64,000 nucleotides of DNA from Viscum album (Eukaryota; Streptophyta; Magnoliopsida; Santalales; Viscaceae), in assembly GCA_963277665.1 (NCBI GenBank), contig OY728125.1:1709728889-1709792888 (forward strand), given 5' to 3'. Both the position numbers and the translations under genes were made by a program. Shown piece after piece: positions 1-9,527 of the stretch (positions are counted from its first letter, which is position 1; the number at the start of each line of letters is the position of its first letter). Under the pieces are notes generated by a model, which saw only the letters and a list, made by a program, of their open reading frames with translations, was not told the origin of the DNA and did not search any database.

Positions 1-835
1 TAGATAGCACCCTCCCGGGAAACCCATCCCCCAAAACTCCCCCTGACAGCCCCCACCCCCAGCCCTTGGAAAACCCCACCCCACTCCCAACACCCCTTGG
101 ACAACCCCCCCTATGGACAGTCCAGTCCCTAAAACTCACCCTGGAAATCCCCCACCCCTAGCCAGACCCAACCCACTCCCCCTAGACAGCACCACCCCTA
201 CCTACACAACCCCTCCACATGGACAACCCCCCAAGACATCCCACCTCCCAAAACCCCACCCAGATAGCCCCCCCCACCAACATCCCATGGATATCCCCAC
301 TCCACTCCCTCCGGACACCCCCTCCCCACCCCCAACCCATGGACAGCCCTACCCACCCCTCCCGGATAGCCCCACCCCCACCCCCACAACCCCCCACTCA
401 CAACCCCCCTTTGGACAACCCCACCACACCCCCACCTACATAGCCCCTCCATTGGGACAACCCCCCTAGCCCTTGGACAGCCCCACCCCACCCCCACCCC
501 CTCCCACCAACACAACCCCTCCACCTAGACAACCCCCCACCCCCACTCCAACCCCCTAGACACCCACTTCTGGATTGCCCCCCCCCCAAAACTCCCCGGA
601 ACAGCCCCCACCCCTGGACATCCCCACCCCACTCCCCCAGAAAGCCCTACTTATTTATACACAACCCCTCCACTTGGAGATCCCCCCCCCACCCCATGGA
701 AACCCCCCGACCCCCCGACCCCCCCCCCCCCCAAACTCCCCTAGACAGTCCCTCCCACTACTACCCCCTTGGGACATCACCCCACCCCCAATCCCAACCC
801 CCCCTGGATAGCCCCCCCGGCCAACGCACCCCCCA
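1..835. repeat. C-rich minisatellite-like array
   Basis: Irregular tandem array in which TGGACA or TAGACA followed by a C-run recurs every 20-45 bases (for example near 100, 115, 221, 340, 411, 474, 525, 614), with CCCCACCCC fillers and a C-run near 720-735. The complementary strand is G-run rich and could form G-quadruplexes. Open frames here on both strands (proline/histidine-rich or glycine/tryptophan-rich) are repeat translations and not genes. The same family occurs in the opposite orientation at 2970-3125 and 3926-4150. Confidence 0.85.
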
Positions 836-1214
836 AATTACTTCACGTTAAAAGAAGTATCTAAATACAAGACTTTTTGTACATAATTTTATTAATGTTC
901 TGTAAAGTTTCAGATTTTTTATAAGCCATTTAAAACTAATTATTCAATCCATTTTTTATTAAAACTTTATAAGTATGTTTTTTTTAAAAATCAAATTTAT
1001 CTTCTTGACACTTTGGATGGTCCCCTTAATAATATTTTCTACGAATGTGTCCATGTTAGGGGAACATACAACACATGCACATCATCCATCAAATCCATCT
1101 ATGTCTCAGGGTAGAGGTATGTTTGAATGTAACTATGTTTATTATTTTATCTAATATATATATATATATGCACATCTGTCAAATTATGTTTAATTTTTTT
1201 TTTCAACCTGACAG
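836..1214. other. AT-rich spacer
   Basis: AT-rich DNA with a short AT dinucleotide run near 1157-1168 and a poly-T stretch just before 1215 that looks like a polypyrimidine tract leading to a CAG acceptor. A short piece around 1025-1120 could be a further upstream exon ending at a GTATGT donor, but nothing in it is recognisable. Probably intron of the transposase remnant that follows. Confidence 0.4.
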
Positions 1215-2600
1215 GACTTGACCGCTTATTCCTCTTGCAAGAGAGGCCCTGGTCATGGCATTTCATCATGGAATTCCGACATGACCTTTGATGGTTCATT
1301 TGACGATAGATTTCATCCTGTGGGACTGACTTCCCCAACATTTCTCCATCATCTGGGTCATATCATACATGAATCACATTGATTTCAATTGACCACATGT
1401 GACTGGGCTTCTATCCATCAAGAGACATTGTATTGAAATTGGAGGGAAGTTCAGGTAAGAAGACCATTTTAGTTTCTTTCCAATGTTAAAAAAAATCTTA
1501 ACATGTGTGATTTTTGTTCTTAAATAGAATATTCTCAAAGTGTTCCTTGATGTGTTTTGGCTAGTTTGTATGGGAAAATGTCATAATATGTGGAAATATT
1601 TTAATGGTAAAATCAAGAGGGTGTACTGGGTACCAAAAGTGGGTGCCCTGGATATTCTAAAAAAGGACCAAGAGGTGTTCTCCCATCTCAGTGGAGTGAC
1701 ATAGTTGCATAATGTTATACTGAGGCCTTTGTGGTTAGTATATTTATTTTTATATGTTCATTTTGAATAATTTGTGACATTATATTTGTTTTATATTTGA
1801 ATTAATTTAAGGTAGGAGGTGTTAGCACGCAATTCCAAGAATTTAGCATTGGAGGGACCACCTCATAGACCGGGACACATCACGTGTCTCAAATCCAACA
1901 TGATGTATTTATTATTCAATTTTTAATTTATTATTTAAAATGTTTTGTGTTATATTTTTATATTTTTTTTGGTATACAATTACGAGTGGAAGGTGCACCA
2001 ACTAATAAAATGTCGGTGTGGATGAGAACACATGATTGAAATGATCCAGAGGCTGAAGCACTTACAGTAAGTGCTTGTACTAATTATCAATACTTACATA
2101 CATCTGTATATAAATATATATATTTATATATTTCACATGATCAATTTGAAGCTGAGTTAGAAAAAATTTAAAAGGACCCGCGACAGCTTCTAATGTGAAG
2201 GGATGAGATATTCCATCGCAGTATTGGTCGTGACGGGCATGGATATGGTTTGACCTATAGAACGAAGATTCCTCATTCTACAGTATCACACACTGAGGTT
2301 TTTGATCTTATTGTTGCTTGGATGACACAACAACTATCAGATTTCAAGGCATGGTTATGTTCTTATGAGGAGGTAATTGCACAATTGATCGCTAATGTTA
2401 GAACACTGCTGGAATATGTGTGTCTGGGTGATGGTTCAGGGGATCATAGGATGTAGGTTTATACTGAATTTATGTATTTACATTCTATTATTTTATTTAT
2501 TAAAATATTTATAATTTTTATTTTTTATAGGCCCCTGGAACACCAGATGGAGGTAGCATGCATGACCACTCATGACGTATCATATTCATGAGGTGTGTTT
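1215..2600 (+). pseudogene. Ptta/Transposase_24-like (En/Spm) transposase remnant, multi-exon
   Basis: Several short exons separated by AT-rich introns give conceptual peptides in the order expected for the plant Ptta/En-Spm accessory transposase. Exon 1 (about 1215-1454, ending at a CAG/GTAAGA donor) holds the P-x-G...F...LG-x-I-x-x...W segment. The next (about 1527-1735) carries the C-P/S-P...W...L-Y block. The next (about 1813-1905) has the R-N-x-x-N...P-H-x-x-G...F/I block. Then a PT-N-K-M...T-H-D piece runs to a CA/GTAAGT donor at 2067. The last large exon (about 2138-2456) has the RDGHGYGL stretch, corresponding to the family's G-x-x-x-x-G-R-V-R-G-x-G block, and then a coiled-coil-like run; a short final exon may lie at 2530-2595. 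Stops occur inside exons, so it is dead. In CACTA elements this protein binds subterminal repeats, which are present downstream. Exon edges are approximate. Confidence 0.6.
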
Positions 2601-2775
2601 CTTTTATATTTATTGCTGAATTAATGTTATATATTGGTTTAGATATTAAATGTAGATTTGATTGATATTAGAACAACTTATTTTTTTAAAAACTCCATGG
2701 TTTTTCAATTATAGGAGTATGATCAGTAATTGTATACTTTATTGTTATAGATAATTTCGTAGAATTTTCATTGGA

Positions 2776-2890
2776 GGATAGAAATTAGGCTCGGTAGCCC
2801 AATGGTCCAATGGCCTAATGGCCTTTTTCCCAAATGAAAAAAATTACATAATCACCTAATGACCAATGTTGGCCTATTGGACTATTAAGA
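2776..2890. repeat. Short TAATGGCC-type repeat cluster
   Basis: Cluster of CCAATGG and CCTAATGG units separated by a few bases. It is the same family as the long array at 4270-5110, seen here as a small outlier upstream of the G-rich block. No coding content. Confidence 0.7.
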
Positions 2891-2969
2891 GTCACGTTTA
2901 CTGAATTTTATGTTAGTTATAATTTGATAATAATCAAATTGACACATTGCGCATGTGTAATTGAAAATA

Positions 2970-3125
2970 AATCTGTTGTTGGGGGATTCTGGGTGGTGGG
3001 GGTGGAGTTGTGAATGTGTAGGGAGGGGGTTGTCTAGGGAATGTTTTTTATGGGGGGGCGGTAGGAGTGGGGGATGTTCGGGGGGTGTGGGGGTGGGGGG
3101 GGGGGGGGGGTATGTCTGTGTGGGT
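2970..3125. repeat. G-rich array (inverted copy of the C-rich family)
   Basis: Dense G-runs, including an uninterrupted run of 16-17 G near 3094-3111, separated by T/TGT/ATGTTC spacers. It reads as the reverse complement of the C-rich array at 1-835 and has strong G-quadruplex potential on the plus strand. Overlapping open frames (glycine-rich on plus, proline-rich on minus) are shadows of the repeat. Confidence 0.8.
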
Positions 3126-3925
3126 TTGGAGTGGGTCGTCAGCCAGTTGAACATGGAAGTATTTTCACAATAAAATCCCCAAATTAAATCAATTTTTACA
3201 TTCTATGTGGAGTCTCATTATTGAGAAGTATAAGGATCTTTATTTTTTAAGAAAAATATTTATAAATAGGATTAAAGAAGGAAATATCAATTACATTGAC
3301 TCCTCTAGTTTGCATGCTCTCAAATATTCTTTCTCTATGACTACAATTAACTCTCATTGGTTGTTCAACATCAACTCTTTACTCAATTTGATGTTGGATA
3401 ATTGGACATTCATGACACTATTTGAGGTTATAAATTCACTATATCCATCAAATGACACAACTATATTGACCAAGGATCAAATGGAGGGTTCTTCATACAA
3501 TATTCTGGATGACGTTAAGGATATATCATCTTGAAGAACACTTTTATCAATGGTAAAGACACTTATTATAAGAAATTTAACCTAGTGTATGGTTAACATC
3601 AAATATTTCCTCTAATACATCTGTGTAGGTGCATTCTAATTTCTAGGAAAAAAATTTAAATAGGTTCTAGATTATTCATTATTTTTTTAATCTTTATTGA
3701 AGAATCATTCATGCCAAGCTGTCCATAAAAACCCTACATCATCAAGTTGGTATTAATTTTTTCATTTACTACATGTTGTGTAATAAACATAGGGATAACA
3801 TCAATCATTTATTCCATAGATACAAACAACTAATAATATATTATGGGCTGAAAAAAACATGTTTCTGACTTATATGCCATATTTTTCTGGTATACATTAT
3901 TAGCAGGAAGCTTTCACATAGTTTT
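3126..3925 (+). other. Unassigned AT-rich segment with a 109-codon open frame
   Basis: Between two G-rich blocks lies ordinary AT-rich DNA with an open frame at 3205-3534 (109 codons, ATG to TGA). The predicted peptide is basic at its N-terminus, then hydrophobic and serine/asparagine-rich. I recognise no domain, and there is no intron-like structure around it. It could be a leftover exon of the CACTA element, a captured host fragment, or chance. Confidence 0.25.
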
Positions 3926-4150
3926 TTGGGGGAGGGGGATTTCTAGTGTGTCTGTTTGTGTGGGGGTGGGTGGGGGGGGGGGGTTCTTTGGTGTGAGTGG
4001 GGGGTGTCTGGGGGGGTGTCTAGGGGGTTCAGGGCTATCTGGGGTTGAGGGCTGTCTCGGGGGAGTTTTTGGGTGAGGGTTGTTGGGGTTTTCCGGGGGT
4101 GGGGCGGTCCGGGGTGAGTGTGTGTTTGTGGGTTGGGGGGGGGGGATATT
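3926..4150. repeat. G-rich array
   Basis: Second G-rich block on the plus strand: GGGGTG/GGGGTTC units with GTGTCTGGGG and GTCTAGGGGG variants, related in inverted orientation to the array at 1-835. It is imperfect and lacks a fixed period. G-quadruplex potential on the plus strand. Confidence 0.8.
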
Positions 4151-4269
4151 CAGTACTAAAATTTACTCTATATAGTTTAATTTAAAGAGAACACAACTGA
4201 ATGGTTGTTCAAACCTCTTTTCAAACAACCACATCATGTACGAACAACATAGTAGGTCCTTACTAGAGT

Positions 4270-5110
4270 GTAGTATTAAGTCTAATGGCCTAATGTAAAT
4301 TTTTTCCTCATGTCAAAATTGACCTAATGGCCAATTGGCTAAATGGATACCTGTCCCATTGGCCAGATGGCCAAATGGACAAATGCCCTAATGCCCTAAC
4401 ACCCTAAAGGCCTAACGCCCTAATGGCCTAACACCCCAATGCCCTAATGATCTAATGACCGAATGGAAAATTGTTCAAATGGACTAATATTCTAATTACT
4501 TAATTTACTAATTACCTAATGTCCTATTGGACTAATGGAATATCAGCCTATTGGCCTAATTACCAAATAGCCTAATGACATATTAGACTATTGGACTAAT
4601 GGCCAACTGGCTAAATATAGAATTGGCCAATTGGAAAAATTCACAAATTCCAAAATGGCCAAATTCCCTAATGGCCTAACACCATAATAGCCAAAATCCC
4701 TAATGGCCAAACATCCTATGACCCAAATTACCTAATGATATAACGCCCTAACTCCCTAATGCCCTAACTCCCTAATGACCTAATGGCCTAACAGACCAAC
4801 GAACCAATGACCTAAGGACCCAACGATGTCCCAACGGCCTAACAGGGGCCCAATGGTCGAAGAACATCTCAACGACTGAAAAACAACCCAATAGCCGAAA
4901 ACAAACCAACGGCCAAACAACGACTGAACATCGGACTAATGGCCTAAAAAAGGCCCAATGGCCAAACAAGGGCCCAACAACCTAATAATAGCCCAGCGTC
5001 TTAACAACGGCCCAACGGCCTAACAATGGCCCAACGACATAATAATGGCCCAACGACCCAACGAACTAATGTAAAATTTCCCAAATTGACTGTTGTTCTA
5101 ATTACCTAAT
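4270..5110. repeat. Degenerate TAATGGCC / CCCAATGG minisatellite
   Basis: About 0.8 kb made almost entirely of short units such as CCTAATGG, CCTAACG, GGCCCAATGG and GGCCCAACGG, with a fundamental period near 8-12 bases and local higher-order runs (GGCCTAACAATGGCCCAACG-like near 5000-5050). It lies directly inside the CACTA terminus and may be its amplified subterminal repeat region. The minus-strand open frame across 4772-4969 is a repeat translation. Confidence 0.8.
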
Positions 5111-5139
5111 GTCCTTTTGTATGAGCTATTTAGATCACT

Positions 5140-5545
5140 GGATTTGAAGAAGTAAGTCAGTAATTTATTGTTTTTGAGGATCACAGTGTTTCTACTATTT
5201 TGATTTTTTCCTGATTTTAGCACTATTTCTATAGTTTTATGTTGTTTGAGAAGCAACATTATAAATTTATATTAAATTATTAAGTTAGTGACCGCCTTTG
5301 GTGTTTGCAAATGGGTCCATATTTACCAGGATCCAGTGACCGAAATCAGCTGTTTCTTGTGGCCATTTTTTTGTTTTTCTATAGTGACCGCCATTGGCGG
5401 TTTCTATAGATTAACCCAATAGTGACTACTATTCGGCTGAGCATTAGGTCACCTACACAGGCTGCCTTTGGTGGTATCAAAGTGGTCTCTAAAGACCAAT
5501 AACGACTGCCAATGGCAGTAGCTATTGGTCTCATTTCTATTAGTG
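5140..5545 (+). mobile_element. CACTA terminus with subterminal repeats
   Basis: Repeated GTGACCGCC, TTGGCGG/TTGGTG and GACTGCCAATGGCAGT-type motifs occur near 5288, 5384, 5462 and 5504, several as small palindromes (GCCATTGGCGG; CTGCCAATGGCAG). They lead into TCATTTCTATTAGTG ending at 5545. In reverse complement this reads CACTAATAGAAATGA, a CACTA-type inverted-repeat tip. The flanking 3-bp target duplication cannot be checked because the other end is off-window. Confidence 0.65.
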
Positions 5546-8500
5546 TGTTTATCTTTATATAATAAATACTGAATTAATGTGTAATAATGAGAGGGGTTGT
5601 TATAAGAATGGGCATCTTTAAGGATGGAGTAAATTTAGAGGATTTTGATTATCTCCAAAAAGGACCTAAGACCCTCCCTCCACCCCAAGGTAAAAAATGA
5701 TTAGTATGTATTCAAACCCTCCTTTCCAACCAAAAAAGGAGAAAATAGTCGAACCATCAATGGATGAATTATTTTTATAGAAATATCAGCTTCACCTGTC
5801 GATGTTTCTCCATCACCAACCACAATTCCTTTACCACACAAAGAATCTCGTCACACATAAGCACAACCACCAAAGTCCAACCTTGAACAATGGTGCTTCA
5901 AATTTTATTGCACATATCCAAACATTCATCATTGTGATATCTCACAACAGTATAACTAACCATTTCCAAAAAAACCACTTCCAGGTTTTCTGAATTCATC
6001 TTGGAAGGATATATCTAACTAGAACTGAAATGATGATACCCACCTTAAGACTGTTCTTATCAGCAGGTTTATGAGAAATGAACTAATAACATGGAGAACA
6101 CTCCATCGACCACAAACCATGTGTCCTAGAGGTGTCCATCACTCATTATTAAGTATTAAACCAAAGGTAAAGTCATTCTAGACACTTTTGAGTGAAAAAT
6201 TAGATCCATATCTAGAAAAACACATGACTCCCATCCAGAGTTAAGTCCATGTGATCCATGGAATTAGAAATAAAAGTAAAAAATGGTTTACCATCTTATA
6301 AAACAACTAATCCTCTTCGAAACATCATCCTGAAAATGGTGATGAGTCTGGGTCCTTGATAACACCTAGGTCACTCTACTTCCGAGCTGACTATTATTCA
6401 ATCCATAATAGCTCATGGATTGAATGAGTACCACTGAACTAAAATAGTTTATTTCATGCTTTTACAAGCTGACGAGTACTATGTATATCGACACATACTA
6501 CCCTGATATTATTTGACTATGAAGAGAATCCCTTAGAAAATTTATATACTTATCATCCCTATGCATTCTGGTATCTGATGTCCCACATTATGAAATCTGA
6601 GTCATAATACTCTCTGTGGTTCTAGAACAAGTTGAAGATCTCCTGAGTCATTCAACACTGAAAAGGAATTAAAAGAAGGGTCACATGACTAACACAACAA
6701 CCAACCATGGCCTTGGAATATCTAACCTTCTTTAATAGATCTTCTAAATATACACACAATCAGATAAAGTGTCAGAACAACACACAAGAACCCATCAAAA
6801 TAGGGTGTTATTTTTGAACTAAGAGTAATACATTTAACTATGACAGCTAAATAATACCATGAATGATAAAGGGCTCATAGGAAACTAGTGATGGACTTAA
6901 ATAAACTGAAGGTGCTACATATAATGGATAGACACTAATCTAAAAAAAATCCTTGAACCAAAATGTGGTCTTGTCTACAAAAGTTCATTAAGATTAAAGG
7001 CCTATCATTTAGATTCAAGAAATAGGGATAGAAACCAGCAGGGAAAAATGTTTTTCCCATCTTAAGGAATCTTCTAATAAGGAAAATAAAAAATAATTCA
7101 TATTACCCTTACCAGGGGTTGAAATCATAAACACAATTTACCATTTCATTTTAAGACGTTAAACTAAACCTTATTTAATTATTTAAACATTTGAAAGTTT
7201 ACCATTAATGAAAAACTAATTTCAAACATAAAACAAAAGTATCAGGTACTTCATTTGGGAAAGGCTATAAGGCACACTAGAAAAAACATATTTACGTCCC
7301 TTTTTAAACATGTAGTAATTAACTAGAATCCTATCATAATTATGAAATTTAATTTGTATTATTAATTAAAGAATTACTTTCATGTAGTATGCCACCATAT
7401 AAGAAAACACTTTAAATAACCATTTTTATACATCTTAAACATAACCCAATGGGGTTTAATACTAATAAAAATCAATATAAAGATAGAACTATCGGGGTCC
7501 TATTAAGACATATTGGGTTTATCATAAACTACCTGATAATTTTTAAGTATTTAGATTTTGAAAACACCTATCAGGTTAATTTTATAAGCAACATAACCCA
7601 TCTGACCGACTTGTATCTTGTTGTGCCTTATAAATTTTATACACACTATTCATTAAGACCAAAAAATAATTGTGCACACCTTGATTAAAAAACCAATTCA
7701 TTTAATGAGAAAAAATGATCAAAATTTATATTCACAAAAGTTCCTAAATATATATGGTTCATATAAGATGGTTTAGTTCTATGGGGTTCTAATTCTCAAT
7801 TTCTAAATGCATTTACACATTTCAAATTACATGTAGAACCCATCTAACCACCACCTTTTAATCTAAAAATAAAGTAAATAAATTCAACAACCTTATCATT
7901 TATTCAATAAACTCTAATTATATTGAGTGAATCTATAATTATTTTATTATATGGTTTTTTAGTTTCTAATTCATAAGGAATCCCATACACCTTATAAATT
8001 GAAAATTTACTCCCATTTAATTACATCCAACATATTTCCACTAATGATAAGAAATTATAAAATCATGTAACTTTTAAATAAAACACACTAATTAGTTTCT
8101 TAATCATGGTAAGAAAACAAACATTCAAAATAAGCACAATCATGTGAAATAAGAATGGAAACTACTGCATAGGAATAAACAACCCAATCATACAATATAA
8201 CCAAATCATGGAAATTAATCATAGGATCACGATATACAAGATAACATACTAAAAAATTCACATATTAGGTTATATAAACAAGAACGCTAATCAAATACCT
8301 AAGTAGGTCAAAACATTGAATGTTACTATGAACAACTGTCATGGAATATCACACGTAGGAAAGAAACACATGAGGCAGATTTAAAAATTTAAATAGCCTA
8401 AAAATTAAATCTATATGACATGGAAGGTAATCTCTTATGCGGTTAAGATAATTCATGTAATGATTCTTCCTTTCCGCATAGGGCCACATATAAAATACCA

Positions 8501-8723
8501 TAAATCTCATAAATCAGTAAGAAGTAGAAAGTACACCCATCTCTCAAGGTGAAATAAAAATCAACTAAAATAATTAATATGATAAACAAAAGACTCATCC
8601 CAGGCCACTTGGACATTTCCTCATGCATGGGTTGATCAATTCCATACTTGTCTATTTACAATTCACTGTTACATTCCTAGTATCTTTTCTACTAATCCGA
8701 AATAGTAAGACAAAATTAAAACT
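5546..8723 (-). other. Interior of a decayed minus-strand gypsy element (G4), content unreadable
   Basis: This AT-rich stretch lies immediately downstream (on the minus strand) of a recognisable primer-binding site and LTR end, so position alone makes it the leader and gag-side interior of that element, cut on its far side by the CACTA element. I tried both strands and found no readable gag, zinc knuckle or polymerase motif; open frames are under 85 codons and lack domains. A CACTAGAAAAAA sequence at 7274 is noted but not supported as a transposon end. Confidence 0.35.
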
Positions 8724-8735
8724 AATCTGATACCA
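8724..8735 (-). other. Primer-binding site (initiator Met-tRNA type) of G4
   Basis: On the minus strand this reads TGGTATCAGATT. The first ten bases match the complement of the initiator tRNA-Met 3' end (TGGTATCAGAGC) used by plant Ty3/gypsy elements. It lies directly after an LTR end reading GGGTCGGGGTATTTA on the minus strand, which parallels the G1 LTR end GGGTCGGGGCGTTACA followed by TGGTATCA. Confidence 0.75.
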
Positions 8736-8738
8736 CTT

Positions 8739-9527
8739 TTAAATACCCCGACCCATCTAACCACTAAACTAGTAGTCAGAATGATCACCACATCACCTCA
8801 AGCATGCCTCCCCATATTTCATAGGCTTCAAAGTAACAGCAATGGTCAAATAGTGGTACGATAGAGAGACTATAACCTCATGGATAGAGTCAAAAAAATT
8901 ATATCATGCACAAAACCATAGAGAATAGTGAAAGAAGTAATAATAAATGGATAATTGGCATAAGATAAATCGAATAACTAAACAAATTTGGCCAATTTCA
9001 AATATAAAATAATGCATGTATTTGAATGAGACCCTAAAAAATAAGGCAGAAATCATACAACATGGGATACAAAACAATGACACCAAAATAAATAATATTA
9101 AAAATAGAATATTTGGGGGTAGTCTCCATGAGCATCATGAGTATCAAATCATTCATGTTCTTCTAACTCCCAACTATACATGTAACAATACAAGAAATCA
9201 ACCAAGGACATGCAAACATGAAGATCTTCTCGGGTACCCCAGTGTAGTAGCGACCTGAGTATTGTGTGAAATACAATCAATAGGCTACCAAAAATGGGGT
9301 CTAAACAATAATATATATCATTAAAATAAAATAACTAGTGTGCATGTATAAAAAATGTTAAGAGACCATTAAAAACAAATAAACAACTAGGTCTTCCTCA
9401 GGTACCTCTAGAACACCCAGCCTGACCATGCCTACTTTAGCCTAAGGCATAAATTTAAAAAACATAAGAAACTAATAAAAATTAGATATTAAGAAAGTTA
9501 TAAAAAATTTCCTATATAGATTTTTTA
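8739..9527 (-). repeat. G4 5' LTR, U5-side piece
   Basis: Right of the minus-strand primer-binding site begins an LTR end with GGGTCGGGG on the minus strand. The LTR body is interrupted at 9527/9528 by the Tat element and resumes at 43786-46008. Together the two pieces total about 3.0 kb, a normal LTR size for Tekay-like elements. The element's second LTR is not in the window, so the assignment rests on the LTR end, the primer site and the U3-like right part. Confidence 0.6.

Larger units (their letters stand above)
1..5545 (+). mobile_element. Partial CACTA (En/Spm-like) DNA transposon, right part
   Basis: The stretch reads as the right-hand part of a CACTA transposon. It has a decayed Ptta/Transposase_24-like gene (1215-2600), then repeat-rich subterminal DNA, then a terminus ending TAGTG (CACTA in reverse complement) at 5541-5545. 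Just inside that end sit repeated GTGACCGCC/TTGGCGG-type motifs, as expected of subterminal transposase-binding repeats in this superfamily. The left terminus is outside the window, so the left limit is the window edge and not a seen boundary. To the right, the sequence changes character and appears to be the interior of an older minus-strand gypsy element. The superfamily assignment rests on the transposase remnant together with the terminus; each alone would be weaker. Confidence 0.6.

Noticed and set aside
113..811. Open frames of 60-118 codons on both strands rich in Pro/His or Gly/Trp
   Set aside because: They are translations of the C-rich array in several frames at once; no frame shows gene-like composition or a domain.
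7272..9343. CACACTAG at 7272 and CTAGTGTG at 9336 as ends of a second CACTA element
   Set aside because: Similarity stops after eight bases; no longer inverted repeat, no subterminal repeats and no 3-bp duplication.
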